A stretch of 64,000 nucleotides of DNA from contig CAWFZK010000020.1 in the NCBI GenBank assembly GCA_963820315.1, forward strand, positions 97,815-161,814, given 5' to 3'. Origin of the DNA: JACVRW01 sp963820315. GTDB lineage: Bacteria; Actinomycetota; Thermoleophilia; Solirubrobacterales; Thermoleophilaceae. This document shows positions 48,881 to 56,806 of this stretch, piece by piece. The notes under the pieces were generated by a model. The model was given only the letters and a program-made list of their open reading frames with translations. It was not told where the DNA came from and made no database searches. Numbering within the stretch: position 1 is the first letter of the stretch; each line of letters starts with the position of its first letter. The translations under genes were made by a program, and so were the position numbers.

Positions 48881-48942
48881 AATCAGGGTAAGTCAGGTCC
48901 AACGATCTCGCCACGGGTAACCGCCAGCTAGTCTTTCCGGCC

Positions 48943-49167
48943 GTGGAAGCGATCCTCTACGGCCTTCAGGTGATCCTCGCGGTCGTCCTGATCGTGCTCG
49001 TGCTCATGCACTCGGGCAAGGACTCGGGGCTCTCAGGAGCCTTCGGCGTCGGCACCGGCGCGGGCCCGTTCGGCGGTGGATCGCTGGTCGAGCGGAACCT
49101 CAACCGCTGGACCATCGCGTTCGCCCTGCTCTTCGTCGCGAACGTGATCATCCTGCTCAAGATCTGA
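48943..49167 (+). CDS. secG: Preprotein translocase subunit SecG
   Basis: This 74-residue SecG has two transmembrane helices (LQVILAVVLIVLVLMHSG and WTIAFALLFVANVIILL) joined by a Gly/Ser-rich cytoplasmic loop with FGVGTGAGPFGGG. The topology and length are those of bacterial SecG, which assists SecYE in protein export. The start is GTG 48943 and the gene stands alone between a minus-strand dehydrogenase start and tldE. Confidence 0.85.
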   Translation: MEAILYGLQVILAVVLIVLVLMHSGKDSGLSGAFGVGTGAGPFGGGSLVERNLNRWTIAFALLFVANVIILLKI

Positions 49168-49169
49168 CC

Positions 49170-49313
49170 TGCCCCGCGGCGCAGGAGGGGGTGGCCCCGG
49201 CCCCCGTCCCCGCAGGTCCGGGGTGCCGGTTCCACCGGCCCCTGGGAACTGCACGCCTCGATGGGCATGCCCGTTGCTCCTACCCAGGGACAGGCGCCTG
49301 GAACTGATGGGTG
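49170..49313. other. Non-coding, highly structured region downstream of secG
   Basis: No open frame is convincing here. Several stems occur in order: ACCTGC/GCAGGT enclosing GGGGG/CCCCC (about 49167-49220), GGGG-GCCGGT-TCC-ACCGGC-CCCT, the palindrome GGGCATGCCC, and CCAGG/CCTGG. A short repeat (CCTGGGAACTG and CCTGGAACTG) flanks the middle. It could be the secG terminator or a small RNA. I found no match to the SRP-RNA loop, tmRNA, RNase P or a tRNA. Confidence 0.35.
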
Positions 49314-50678
49314 TCAGCCGGCCGGGCCGGTGAAGCGCACGCGCCCCGCCCGCAGGGCGGGGCTGACAACGCCATACGCGAAGCGGCGGCCGTAGAACTC
49401 GCCGTCGCTCGACAGCTCGAGCCCCGCCGTCAGCGCCTGAACGCTCGACAGGATGGAGAGCACGCTGTCGGTGAGGCGCAGATCGCGAAGCGGCCGCGTG
49501 ACCTGCCCGTCCTCGATCAGGAAGGTCCCGTCGCGGGTCACGGCCGTGACGAGCGTCTCCTTCGGGCGCACGACGTTCTCGTACCAGAGCCGCGTCACGT
49601 AGATGCCGCGCTCGATGGGCGCGCAGAGCTCGGCCGCGTCCCGCGCGCCGCCGCCCGCCAGCACGAGGTTGGTGGGATGGGGGCCGGACGGGTCGCCGCC
49701 CGGCGCGAGCGCGTGCCCGGTCGAGGCGGCGCCCATCAGCGTTGCGCTGCGGATGTCGTGGACCACCCGGTGCGCCACGCCGTCCTGGATCAGCGGCAGC
49801 GGGGCCTTGGCGCTGCCCTCGGCGTCGAAACCGTGTGCGAGCGTGCGCCCGAACAGCGGCGCATCGGACAGGTTGATCGCGGGTGAGGCGACGGACTCGC
49901 CGAGCCGGCCCGCGAGTGCTCCGCGGCCCTCGGCGTGCGCCAGCCCGTTGAAGGCGGTGTACGCGAGCAGGTCGAGCAGCGAGCGCATCGCCTGGGGCTC
50001 GAACACCACCGGGTACTCACCCGCCCCGAGCTCGGCGCGGTCCCGCGAGCGGGCGACCGAGCCGAGCGCCTTCGAGGCGGCCCGCTCGGCGAGCGAACGC
50101 GGCTCGAGCGTCGCGGCCGACGCGGCCGTCTGCGACGCATAGCCGCTGCGGCCGTCGTCGCGCTCTGGCGTCATGCAGATGACCTTCAGGAACGCGTCGC
50201 TGTTCACCTCGGCAACGCCGCTCGCGGGCCGAGCCACGGCGCGCTCGACCTCGGCGGCCGACCAGCTCCCGTGCGCCTCGAGCCCCGCGTCCGCCGCGAT
50301 CTCGAACACGTCGGCCAGGGCCGCGCCTCCCATGCCGGCGTCGAAGGGCGCCGGCGCGTCCGGGAGCGCAGACCCGCTCACCAGCTCCGCGAAGCCGGGG
50401 AAGGTCCCGTCGCCGGCGGACGCAGCGGCCTCGGCGGCAGCCGTGGCGCGCTGGGCACAGGCGGCCAGCGCCTCGTCATCGATCGCGTTCGTCTCGGCCC
50501 GGCCGACGTGCCCGCGCCGCACCACGGCGAGCTCGACGGTCAGGTCGTCGACCTCCGTCGCCTGGGTCGGGCGGTTCGCGGCGAAGCGGAGCAGCAGCGA
50601 GTGCTCGCGCGTGACGAGTGCGAGCGCATCGGGTCCCGCCTGGCGCAGAGCGCGCTCGGCGAGCTCGAGTGCGCTCAC
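49314..50678 (-). CDS. tldE: TldE/PmbA-family regulator of metalloprotease TldD
   Basis: The 454-residue protein starts at GTG 50678, overlapping the tldD stop (GTGA). Family features include LRLTDSVLSILSSVQALT near the end, SGYASQTAASAATLEP, and GEYPVVFEPQAMRSLLDLL. TldE is the non-metal-binding partner of TldD; together they cleave modified peptides or unfolded substrates. No metal motif is seen, as expected. Confidence 0.88.
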   Translation of the reverse strand: MSALELAERALRQAGPDALALVTREHSLLLRFAANRPTQATEVDDLTVELAVVRRGHVGRAETNAIDDEALAACAQRATAAAEAAASAGDGTFPGFAELVSGSALPDAPAPFDAGMGGAALADVFEIAADAGLEAHGSWSAAEVERAVARPASGVAEVNSDAFLKVICMTPERDDGRSGYASQTAASAATLEPRSLAERAASKALGSVARSRDRAELGAGEYPVVFEPQAMRSLLDLLAYTAFNGLAHAEGRGALAGRLGESVASPAINLSDAPLFGRTLAHGFDAEGSAKAPLPLIQDGVAHRVVHDIRSATLMGAASTGHALAPGGDPSGPHPTNLVLAGGGARDAAELCAPIERGIYVTRLWYENVVRPKETLVTAVTRDGTFLIEDGQVTRPLRDLRLTDSVLSILSSVQALTAGLELSSDGEFYGRRFAYGVVSPALRAGRVRFTGPAG

Positions 50679-52114
50679 GCGACGCCGACCTCGACGTCCC
50701 GGAAGCGCGCCGGCGCGCAGCCGTGCGAGACGCGCATCAGCTGGCCCGGCTCCCCCTTTCCGCAGTCGAGCAGCGAGACCAGCCGCCACTCGGAGGGCGA
50801 GCAGACCGCGTCGCAGCTCCCCCAGAAGCGCGGGGTGACTCCGCCGTAGCTCGGGTTGCGGACGAGCCGTCCCAGCCGGCCGTCGCGGATCTCGCGCGCG
50901 GCCTCGCCCTCGAACTGGAAGTTGAGGCGCCTGTTGTCGATCGACCAGGAGCGATTCGTCTCGATCAGCAGCCCGTCCCCGGTGTCCGCGATCAGCTCGT
51001 CGAGCGTGCCCGCGCTGCCGGGCTCCAGGTTCACGTTCGTCATGCGCACGATCGGCTGGCGCGCGAAGCCCTGCGCCCGCATGCAGCCGCCGGAGCGCTC
51101 CAGGCCGATCTCCGCGGCGGTCTCCCGTGAGGAGAGGAAGCCGGCGAGAACGCCGTCGCGCACGATCGGCACCGGCCGGCCCTCGACGCCCTCGTCGTCC
51201 CAGCGGTAGCTGCCGAGCCCGCCGGGGCTGGTCGCGTCCGCCGTCACGTTCATGTGCTCCGAGCCGAAGCGCAGCGAGCCGATGCCGTCGGCCGGCACGA
51301 AGCTCGTCCCCGCGTAAGAGGCTTCGCGGCCGAGCACGCGGTCGAGCTCGACCGCGTGCCCCACCGACTCGTGCACCTGCAGGCCGAGCTGCTCGCCCGT
51401 GAGGATCAGCGTGCGGCGGCCGGCCGGGCAGGCGGGCGCGGCGAGCAACTCGACCGCCTCCGCGGCCACGCGGGCCGCCGCGGCGGGCAGGTCGAGCGCG
51501 GTGAAGGCCTCGTAGCCGCCCTGTTCGACGTGGCCGCCGTGCGAGGCGGGGAAGGAGCGGATCTGCGTCTGCTCGCCGTCGACCGCCAGCGCGGCGATCC
51601 CGCCGCCACACTCGGTGATTCGCTGCTCGCAGAGGGCGCCCTCGGTGGACGCGAAGATCCGCTCCTCGGCGTGGGCCCGGAAGCGCGCCGCCGCGAGCGT
51701 GACACCCGGCTCTTCCCGCAGCACCTCGTCCGCGGCCAGCAGCACCGACAGCTTGTCGTCGAGCGACACCTCGAACGGGTCGCGCTCGGCCGGGCTCCGC
51801 CACGAGCCCTCTGCCGGCGGCTCGGGAGCGAGCGCCGGCGCCGCGCTCGGCAGCGGCTGCGCGGCCGCGACGGCGAGTGCTCGGGCAAGGGCGGCCTCGG
51901 CGTCGCGGGGTTCGGCACCACGCACGGCGGCGAAGCCCCAACAGCCGGCCACGCGCACACGCACGCCGATCCCCTCGCTCTCGTCCGAGTCGAGCGAGTC
52001 GAGCGCTCCGTTGCGAGTGGCCAGCCGCTCGCTACGGCTGCGCACGTAGCGGGCGTCCGCGTACTCGGCCCGCGAGCGAGCCGAGTCCATGAGCTCTCTC
52101 AGCAGGTCCCGCAC
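50675..52114 (-). CDS. tldD: TldD metalloprotease
   Basis: The 479-residue protease has the HExxxH zinc motif in HESVGHAVELDR, which follows TLILTGEQLGLQV. Other signature blocks are NVNLEPGSAGTLDELIADT and LRFGSEHMNVTADATSPGGL. The TldD/TldE complex processes peptides such as microcin precursors in proteobacteria. I chose GTG 52114 (RDLLRELMDSARSRAEYADA) over ATG 52090. It precedes tldE with a four-base overlap. A perfect inverted repeat ends two bases upstream of this start. Confidence 0.9.
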   Translation of the reverse strand: MRDLLRELMDSARSRAEYADARYVRSRSERLATRNGALDSLDSDESEGIGVRVRVAGCWGFAAVRGAEPRDAEAALARALAVAAAQPLPSAAPALAPEPPAEGSWRSPAERDPFEVSLDDKLSVLLAADEVLREEPGVTLAAARFRAHAEERIFASTEGALCEQRITECGGGIAALAVDGEQTQIRSFPASHGGHVEQGGYEAFTALDLPAAAARVAAEAVELLAAPACPAGRRTLILTGEQLGLQVHESVGHAVELDRVLGREASYAGTSFVPADGIGSLRFGSEHMNVTADATSPGGLGSYRWDDEGVEGRPVPIVRDGVLAGFLSSRETAAEIGLERSGGCMRAQGFARQPIVRMTNVNLEPGSAGTLDELIADTGDGLLIETNRSWSIDNRRLNFQFEGEAAREIRDGRLGRLVRNPSYGGVTPRFWGSCDAVCSPSEWRLVSLLDCGKGEPGQLMRVSHGCAPARFRDVEVGVA

Positions 52115-52115
52115 C

Positions 52116-52142
52116 TCCCGCGGGAGGCTACCTCCCGCGGGA
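52116..52142. repeat. Perfect 12-bp inverted repeat upstream of tldD
   Basis: TCCCGCGGGAGG and CCTCCCGCGGGA are separated by CTA. The repeat begins two bases from the tldD start and lies 15 bases past the stop of the small Arg-rich gene. It may be that gene's terminator or a leader hairpin/operator controlling tldD. Each arm is itself partly palindromic (CCCGCGGG), so alternative pairings exist. Confidence 0.6.
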
Positions 52143-52156
52143 CATGTCGACGCGGG

Positions 52157-52336
52157 CTAGCCGCCCGCGGCTGTGCGGCGATGGAAGAGCGCGGGCCGCG
52201 GGCGCCCCGGCAGCAGGAACGCCGCCGAGCGGCGCCGCCGCCGGCGCTGCTTCGAGGAGCGCGAGGCGCGGTAGGGGTCTTCGTTGGGGGCGTAGATGTG
52301 GCGGGCCGCGTGGGCCAGGGGGATGCCGGGATGCAT
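52157..52336 (-). CDS. 59-residue Arg-rich small protein
   Basis: This short gene has an ATG at 52336 with a strong GGAGGA site seven bases upstream, and an uninterrupted frame to TAG at 52157. The protein is basic: an N-terminal MHPGIPLAHAARHIYAPN, a middle with YRASRSSKQ, then six consecutive Arg, and a hydrophobic FLLPGRPRPALF. I recognise no family. The codon pattern is GC-rich at third positions like its neighbours. It lies upstream of tldD/tldE, which process peptides, so a substrate relationship is conceivable. Whether it is expressed is not known. Confidence 0.5.
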   Translation of the reverse strand: MHPGIPLAHAARHIYAPNEDPYRASRSSKQRRRRRRSAAFLLPGRPRPALFHRRTAAGG

Positions 52337-52443
52337 TGCGAGTCCTCCGAAATCGGAGTAGGGGGGTGTGCTGAAGAGACTGACCGCCGCGCGGGTGCCT
52401 GTGTGAGGGGTCCGTCACACAAGCGCGGACCGGACGGCGGTCG

Positions 52444-52833
52444 CTAGGCGCCGCGCGGCGCCGCGTCCTCGAGCACGATCCGCATCAGGTCGCGGATCGA
52501 GAGCATGCCGACGACCTCGTCCCCGTCGACGATCGGCATGTGGCGGAAGCCCCCGTGGATCATCAGCACGGCGGCCTGGCGCGTCGTCTCGTCGGGCTCC
52601 ATCGTTTCCGGGTCGCGCGTCATCCAGTCGGACACGAGCGTCTCGTCGGTGATGCCGCCGGCGACGGCGCGCATGATGTCGCGCTCCGTGAGGATGCCCA
52701 CGAGCCGGCCGTGCTCGATCACCAGCACCGCGCCCACGTCCTTGGCGACCATCCGCTCGGCTACCGCCTGGAGCCCAAGCCCCGGTTCGACCGTCAGCAG
52801 GCTGCGCGACATGTGGTTGCGGGCGAGCGCCAT
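52444..52833 (-). CDS. CBS-domain pair protein
   Basis: This 129-residue protein consists of two CBS motifs (LGLQAVAERMVAKDVGAVLV, GILTERDIMRAVAGG; MEPDETTRQAAVLMIHGGFR, MLSIRDLMRIVLED) forming one Bateman module without a catalytic domain. Such modules bind adenosine-containing ligands such as AMP, ATP or SAM and regulate partner proteins. The partner is unknown. It is 26 bases from the CapA-like gene on the same strand. Confidence 0.87.
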   Translation of the reverse strand: MALARNHMSRSLLTVEPGLGLQAVAERMVAKDVGAVLVIEHGRLVGILTERDIMRAVAGGITDETLVSDWMTRDPETMEPDETTRQAAVLMIHGGFRHMPIVDGDEVVGMLSIRDLMRIVLEDAAPRGA

Positions 52834-52859
52834 CCGGGGAGCGTAAGCGACTTTGGCGC

Positions 52860-54500
52860 TCAGAGGGTGACGCCGGCGGTCATCGCCGCCGGGTCGTCAA
52901 CCGGGAGCGCCGTGGGACGCTTGCGCTCGAGGTGTGGACGGCCGCCCGAGATGGTGCCCGGGCGCCAGCGCGCGGCCGCCACGCCCTCGGATGTCAGGTC
53001 GGTCTCGAGGATGCCGGTCGCGGTTGTCTCGGCCGAGATCGCGCCGAAGACGAAGTTGCCGAGCGAGTAGGCGACGACCGCCGAGCCCTGCCGCTTGAGC
53101 GGTTGCAGGACGTGCGGATGCGCTCCGATCACGAGTTGCGCGCCGGCGGCTGCGGCCGCGGCCGCGAGCGCCTGCTGCGCCGCGCTCTCCATGGCGGCCT
53201 TCTCGACGCCCCAGTGGAAGGTGGCCACGACCACGTCGGCGCGCCGGCGCGCCCGGTGCACCGCGGCCGTCACCGCCTCGGGAGTCGCCCAGGCGGTGCC
53301 AGGCCGGTCGGCCGCCGCGGCGAACTCGATCGGGGCGACCTCCGAGAAGCCGACAAAGGCAACCCGGAGGCCGAGCCGCTCGACGATCTGGGGCCGGCGC
53401 GCGCGGCGCAGGTTGCGACCGGCGCCGACCGCCTTCATCCCGAGCCGCTCGACGCCGCGGACCGTGTCCATAAGGGCGACCGTCCCGTAGTCGCCGGAGT
53501 GGTTGTTCGCGAGGTTGAGGACGTCGAGGCCGGAGTGACGCGCGAGCCCGCGCAGCGCGGCGGGCGTGCCGCGGAAGTTGTAGAGCTTGTCGAACGGCGT
53601 GCCGCGCTTCGAGACGGGGGACTCGAGGTTGCCGAAGGCGATGTCCGCCCGCCTGAGCGCTCGGCCGGCGCTCGTCCAGGGGTAGCGCGGGCCCTCGGCC
53701 GCGATGTTGGCGCCGGGGACGTCGCCGAGGTTGATGTCGCCGACCGAGGACAGCCGCAGCGGCCGGACGGTCACGGCCACGGGGTCGGTCGCGGCTTCGC
53801 CCTGCTCCGCTCGCGCACGCACGAGCAGCGGACCGGGTGCCGCCGCGACGCGCCCGCTGACCCGGAACCTGCCCTCGCCGTCCGCGGATCCGCCGCCGGC
53901 GTGCTGCCAGTCACCCGAGGCCGACTGCGTCTCGAGCAGCAGCGCGGCGCCCGCAGGCGCGCCCGATCCGCTGACGGCGATGCGCCCGCCGGGCGCGACC
54001 TGCTCGAGCGACGCCCTGCCCTCGAGTGCGGCGGCCCCGGCCAGCGACTCGTCCCGGTCCGGGCCGATCCCCGAGACGAGGAAGAGCAGCATCGCGAGCG
54101 CGGAGCCGAGCGTCGTGAGCGCGGCGAGCGATGCACCCGGGTGGGGCCGGGCAGGGGGCTCCGTCGTTTCGGGCGGGGCCGCCGTCGCGGGCGGCGTGGG
54201 TTCGAACAGCGGCTTCGTGCGACGGCGGGGCGGGCGCCTCCGCGGCCGGGGGCGCGGGGGAGGGGGTGCCGGCGCGGGCTCGGGCTGCGCCTGCTCGGCC
54301 TCCGGCGGTGTCGCCAGCACGGTGGGCGCCTCCGCGGCCTCCTCGATCTCCGCGAGCTCGCGTGCAACCGGGGTGGATGGGGCGAGGGACTCAGCCGGCT
54401 CGGGCGACGGTTCGGCGACCGGCCGCGCGCGGCGGCGCGCCGCCGCGGTCTGCGGACCGAAGCCCAGGCCCTGCTCGCTGACGTCTTCGTCGATCGCCAT
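52860..54500 (-). CDS. CapA-family metallophosphatase-like membrane protein
   Basis: The 546-residue protein has a Pro/Ala-rich cytoplasmic N-terminus of about 120 residues with a basic RPRPRRRPPRRR stretch. One membrane segment (LTTLGSALAMLLFLVSG), a small beta domain, and the CapA (poly-gamma-glutamate synthesis) calcineurin-like domain follow. Motifs are VGDINLGDVPG, FGNLESPVSKRG, LNLANNHSGDYG, TFHWGVEK and GAHPHVLQPL. It may act on cell-surface polymer, but the reaction is not established for such members. No capBC genes are adjacent. Confidence 0.83.
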   Translation of the reverse strand: MAIDEDVSEQGLGFGPQTAAARRRARPVAEPSPEPAESLAPSTPVARELAEIEEAAEAPTVLATPPEAEQAQPEPAPAPPPPRPRPRRRPPRRRTKPLFEPTPPATAAPPETTEPPARPHPGASLAALTTLGSALAMLLFLVSGIGPDRDESLAGAAALEGRASLEQVAPGGRIAVSGSGAPAGAALLLETQSASGDWQHAGGGSADGEGRFRVSGRVAAAPGPLLVRARAEQGEAATDPVAVTVRPLRLSSVGDINLGDVPGANIAAEGPRYPWTSAGRALRRADIAFGNLESPVSKRGTPFDKLYNFRGTPAALRGLARHSGLDVLNLANNHSGDYGTVALMDTVRGVERLGMKAVGAGRNLRRARRPQIVERLGLRVAFVGFSEVAPIEFAAAADRPGTAWATPEAVTAAVHRARRRADVVVATFHWGVEKAAMESAAQQALAAAAAAAGAQLVIGAHPHVLQPLKRQGSAVVAYSLGNFVFGAISAETTATGILETDLTSEGVAAARWRPGTISGGRPHLERKRPTALPVDDPAAMTAGVTL

Positions 54501-54610
54501 GGAGTCGCCGCGGCGCCGTGCGGGAGGCGCGTGCGCCGCTCAGTCCCTTTCGCCGGACGCCCCCGGCGTCCTGCGCGCTGCGAGATCGCGTGCGTACCGG
54601 CGCGCCTGAG

Positions 54611-55795
54611 TCAGCCGCCGGCGCTGCGCGCCCGCAGGGCCAGCTCGAGCTCGAAACGGGCTTCGGGCTCGTCGAGGTCCGTGCCGAGCAGCTCGCGCAG
54701 CCGCGCGATCCGGTAGCGCGCGGTCTGGGGGTGGATGTCGAGCGCGCCTGCCATGGCGGTCGCGTTGCCCTGCCGCTGCACGTACGCGAGCGCCGTCTCC
54801 TCCATGCGCCGGCGCGCCTTGGGCGTCAGCGGCTCGAAGGGGGCGAGCCGGCGTGCCGCGATTCGCTCGACGAGCGCGGCGTTCTCGTGCAGGAGCAGCT
54901 CGGGCAGCCGCTCGTCGGCGCGCACGGCGCCGGGCGCGGTGATCGCCCCCGCCTCGAGCGCGCGCAGCGTGGCGCGGGCGAGCGTCCACGAGCCCGCCAG
55001 CTCGCTGAGCTCGCCCACCGGACCGAGCGCGGCGGTCAGGCCGCGGCCGGCCTCCTCGAGCTGGTGAGCCCGCCCGGGCCCCTCCGGATCGCCGACCACG
55101 ATGCAGCCGGTCCCGCGCAGCAGCCCCGTCAGCGCGTCGGGCGGAAGCCGGCGCGCCAGCCGCCCCAGCCCCGCCTCGGGGCACGCGATCGCGGCGGCCG
55201 TGCGCGGCAGCTTCCAGCCCGCGGCGTCGGCTGCGGCGTCGAGCTCCGCCTGCGCGGGAGCCGGTTCGCGCAACAGCAGGGCGATCAGCTCGCGCCTCCG
55301 GCGCTGGCGCTCGCCCTCGCGCTCCGAGAGCTCCTGTGAGTAGCCGTCGACCGAGTCGGCCGACAGCTCCTCGATGTAGGCGAAGATCGATTCGGCGAGC
55401 GTGCTGATCACCCCGCTGTCGAGGCCGGCGCGCCGCGCCGCCTCCGCGAGCCGGCGCCACGCCACGCGCGCGCCGACCCGGTAGGCGGACTGAAGCGCGT
55501 CGAGCGTGCGACCCTGGCGCAGCTCGCCGCGGCCGAGGCCGATGTAGACGTCGCGGCCCGGCTCCCGGCCGCTGTCCGGGTCGCGGATCAGGGCGACGAA
55601 CTGGCGCAGGGCCTCTGTCACGCCGACCTGGACCCCGCGGCCGAAGGCGCCCTCGAAAGGTCGCGCGTACTCGGGCACCTCACGTGCGATCGTCGCGAGG
55701 ATCTCGGTCGTGACCGCGCTCAGCTCCGGCTCGATCACGTCGGCTACTTCTGGTGGAAGCGAGCGCCAAGGCTCAGCTGTGGTCATTTTTGTCAT
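54611..55795 (-). CDS. PucR-family helix-turn-helix regulator
   Basis: This 394-residue regulator has a RsbU/GGDEF-like N-terminal sensing part, a middle domain, and the conserved PucR C-terminal helix-turn-helix: ETALAYVQRQGNATAMAGAL, then DIHPQTARYRIARLRELLG. PucR proteins classically control purine catabolism, but many relatives control other pathways. It is divergent from the desaturase gene with a 77-base gap, so the desaturase is its most obvious target. The ATG at 55795 is taken as start; 55786 is possible. Confidence 0.87.
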   Translation of the reverse strand: MTKMTTAEPWRSLPPEVADVIEPELSAVTTEILATIAREVPEYARPFEGAFGRGVQVGVTEALRQFVALIRDPDSGREPGRDVYIGLGRGELRQGRTLDALQSAYRVGARVAWRRLAEAARRAGLDSGVISTLAESIFAYIEELSADSVDGYSQELSEREGERQRRRRELIALLLREPAPAQAELDAAADAAGWKLPRTAAAIACPEAGLGRLARRLPPDALTGLLRGTGCIVVGDPEGPGRAHQLEEAGRGLTAALGPVGELSELAGSWTLARATLRALEAGAITAPGAVRADERLPELLLHENAALVERIAARRLAPFEPLTPKARRRMEETALAYVQRQGNATAMAGALDIHPQTARYRIARLRELLGTDLDEPEARFELELALRARSAGG

Positions 55796-55872
55796 TCAGG
55801 TGAGCATTTTACATCTTCGATTCGACGGCAACACCCTTGTTCGCGCGCCCGCGTACACATATCGTCCGTTGC

Positions 55873-56806
55873 ATGACTACAGTCGAGAAGCGCGTGAACC
55901 TCGCGGCCGTCGTGATTCCCTTCGCCGCGACGATCGCCGCCATCGTCCTGCTCTGGAACAGCGTCGTCTCCTGGACCGACCTGGGGATTCTTGCCGTGAT
56001 GTACCTCGTCACGGGCTATCGGCGTGACGGTCGGCTTCCACCGCCTGCTGACGCACCGCTCGTTCCAGGTCTCCAAGCCGGTCGAGTACACCTTCGCGAT
56101 TCTCGGCTCGATGGCCGTACAGGGTCCCGTGATCGGCTGGGTTGCCGACCACCGCAAGCACCACGCGCACGCCGACGAGGAGGGCGACCCGCACAGCCCG
56201 CACGTCGGACACGGCGACGGCCCGGGCAGCGTCATGCGCGGGCTGTGGCACGCGCACGTTGGCTGGTTGCTCGAGCATCAGGGCCAGTCGGGCAAGAAAT
56301 ACGCGCGCGACCTCTACGAGGACCGCGGCATGCGCATCATCAACCGCCGCTTCCCGCTGCTGGTCCTGGTGAGCCTGTTGATCCCCGCGCTCGCCGGCTG
56401 GCTCCTGACCGGCACGCTCCTGGGTGCGGCCACCGGCCTTCTCTGGGGTGGGCTCGTCCGCATCTTCCTCGTGCACCACGTGACGTGGAGCGTCAACTCG
56501 GTGTGCCACTTCCTCGGAAACCGCAGGTTCGAGACGGACGACCAGTCGACGAACGTCTTCTGGCTCGCGCTGCCGTCCTTCGGCGAGTCCTGGCACCACA
56601 ACCATCACGCCTTCCCGCGCTCGGCGACACACGGCCTGCGGCGCTGGGAGCTCGATCCGTCCGCCGCACTGATCTGGACGCTCGAGAAGCTCGGCATCGC
56701 GAAGAACGTGGTGCGGATCACGCCCGAGCGCCAGCTCGAGCGCGAGGGCAAGGCCGCGCCACGGCGGGCCGCCGCCGCCCCGGCCGCCGAGCGTGAGGCC
56801 GCCTAG
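55873..56806 (+). pseudogene. Acyl-CoA/fatty-acid desaturase, interrupted by one frameshift
   Basis: It starts at ATG 55873 and has two membrane helices up to LAVMYLVTG. One frame over, it continues VTVGFHRLLTHRSFQ, where the first His box HRLLTH is. The second box is HRKHHAH and the third HHNHHAFPRSATHG, all needed for the di-iron centre. One base too many near 56015-56021 explains the break, giving about 310 residues. The family introduces a double bond (often delta-9) into acyl chains using oxygen. It ends overlapping the convergent Tim44-like gene by four bases and is divergent from the PucR regulator. Confidence 0.82.

Noticed and set aside
49170..49313. tRNA or SRP RNA downstream of secG
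   Set aside because: GGTTCCACC resembles a T-arm, but the loop does not fit TTCRANY; the SRP tetraloop motif is absent.
52144..52374. Plus-strand frame of 76 residues upstream of the tldD region
   Set aside because: Arg/Ala/Gly-rich, without ribosome site; the opposite strand has the GGAGGA site and the ATG.
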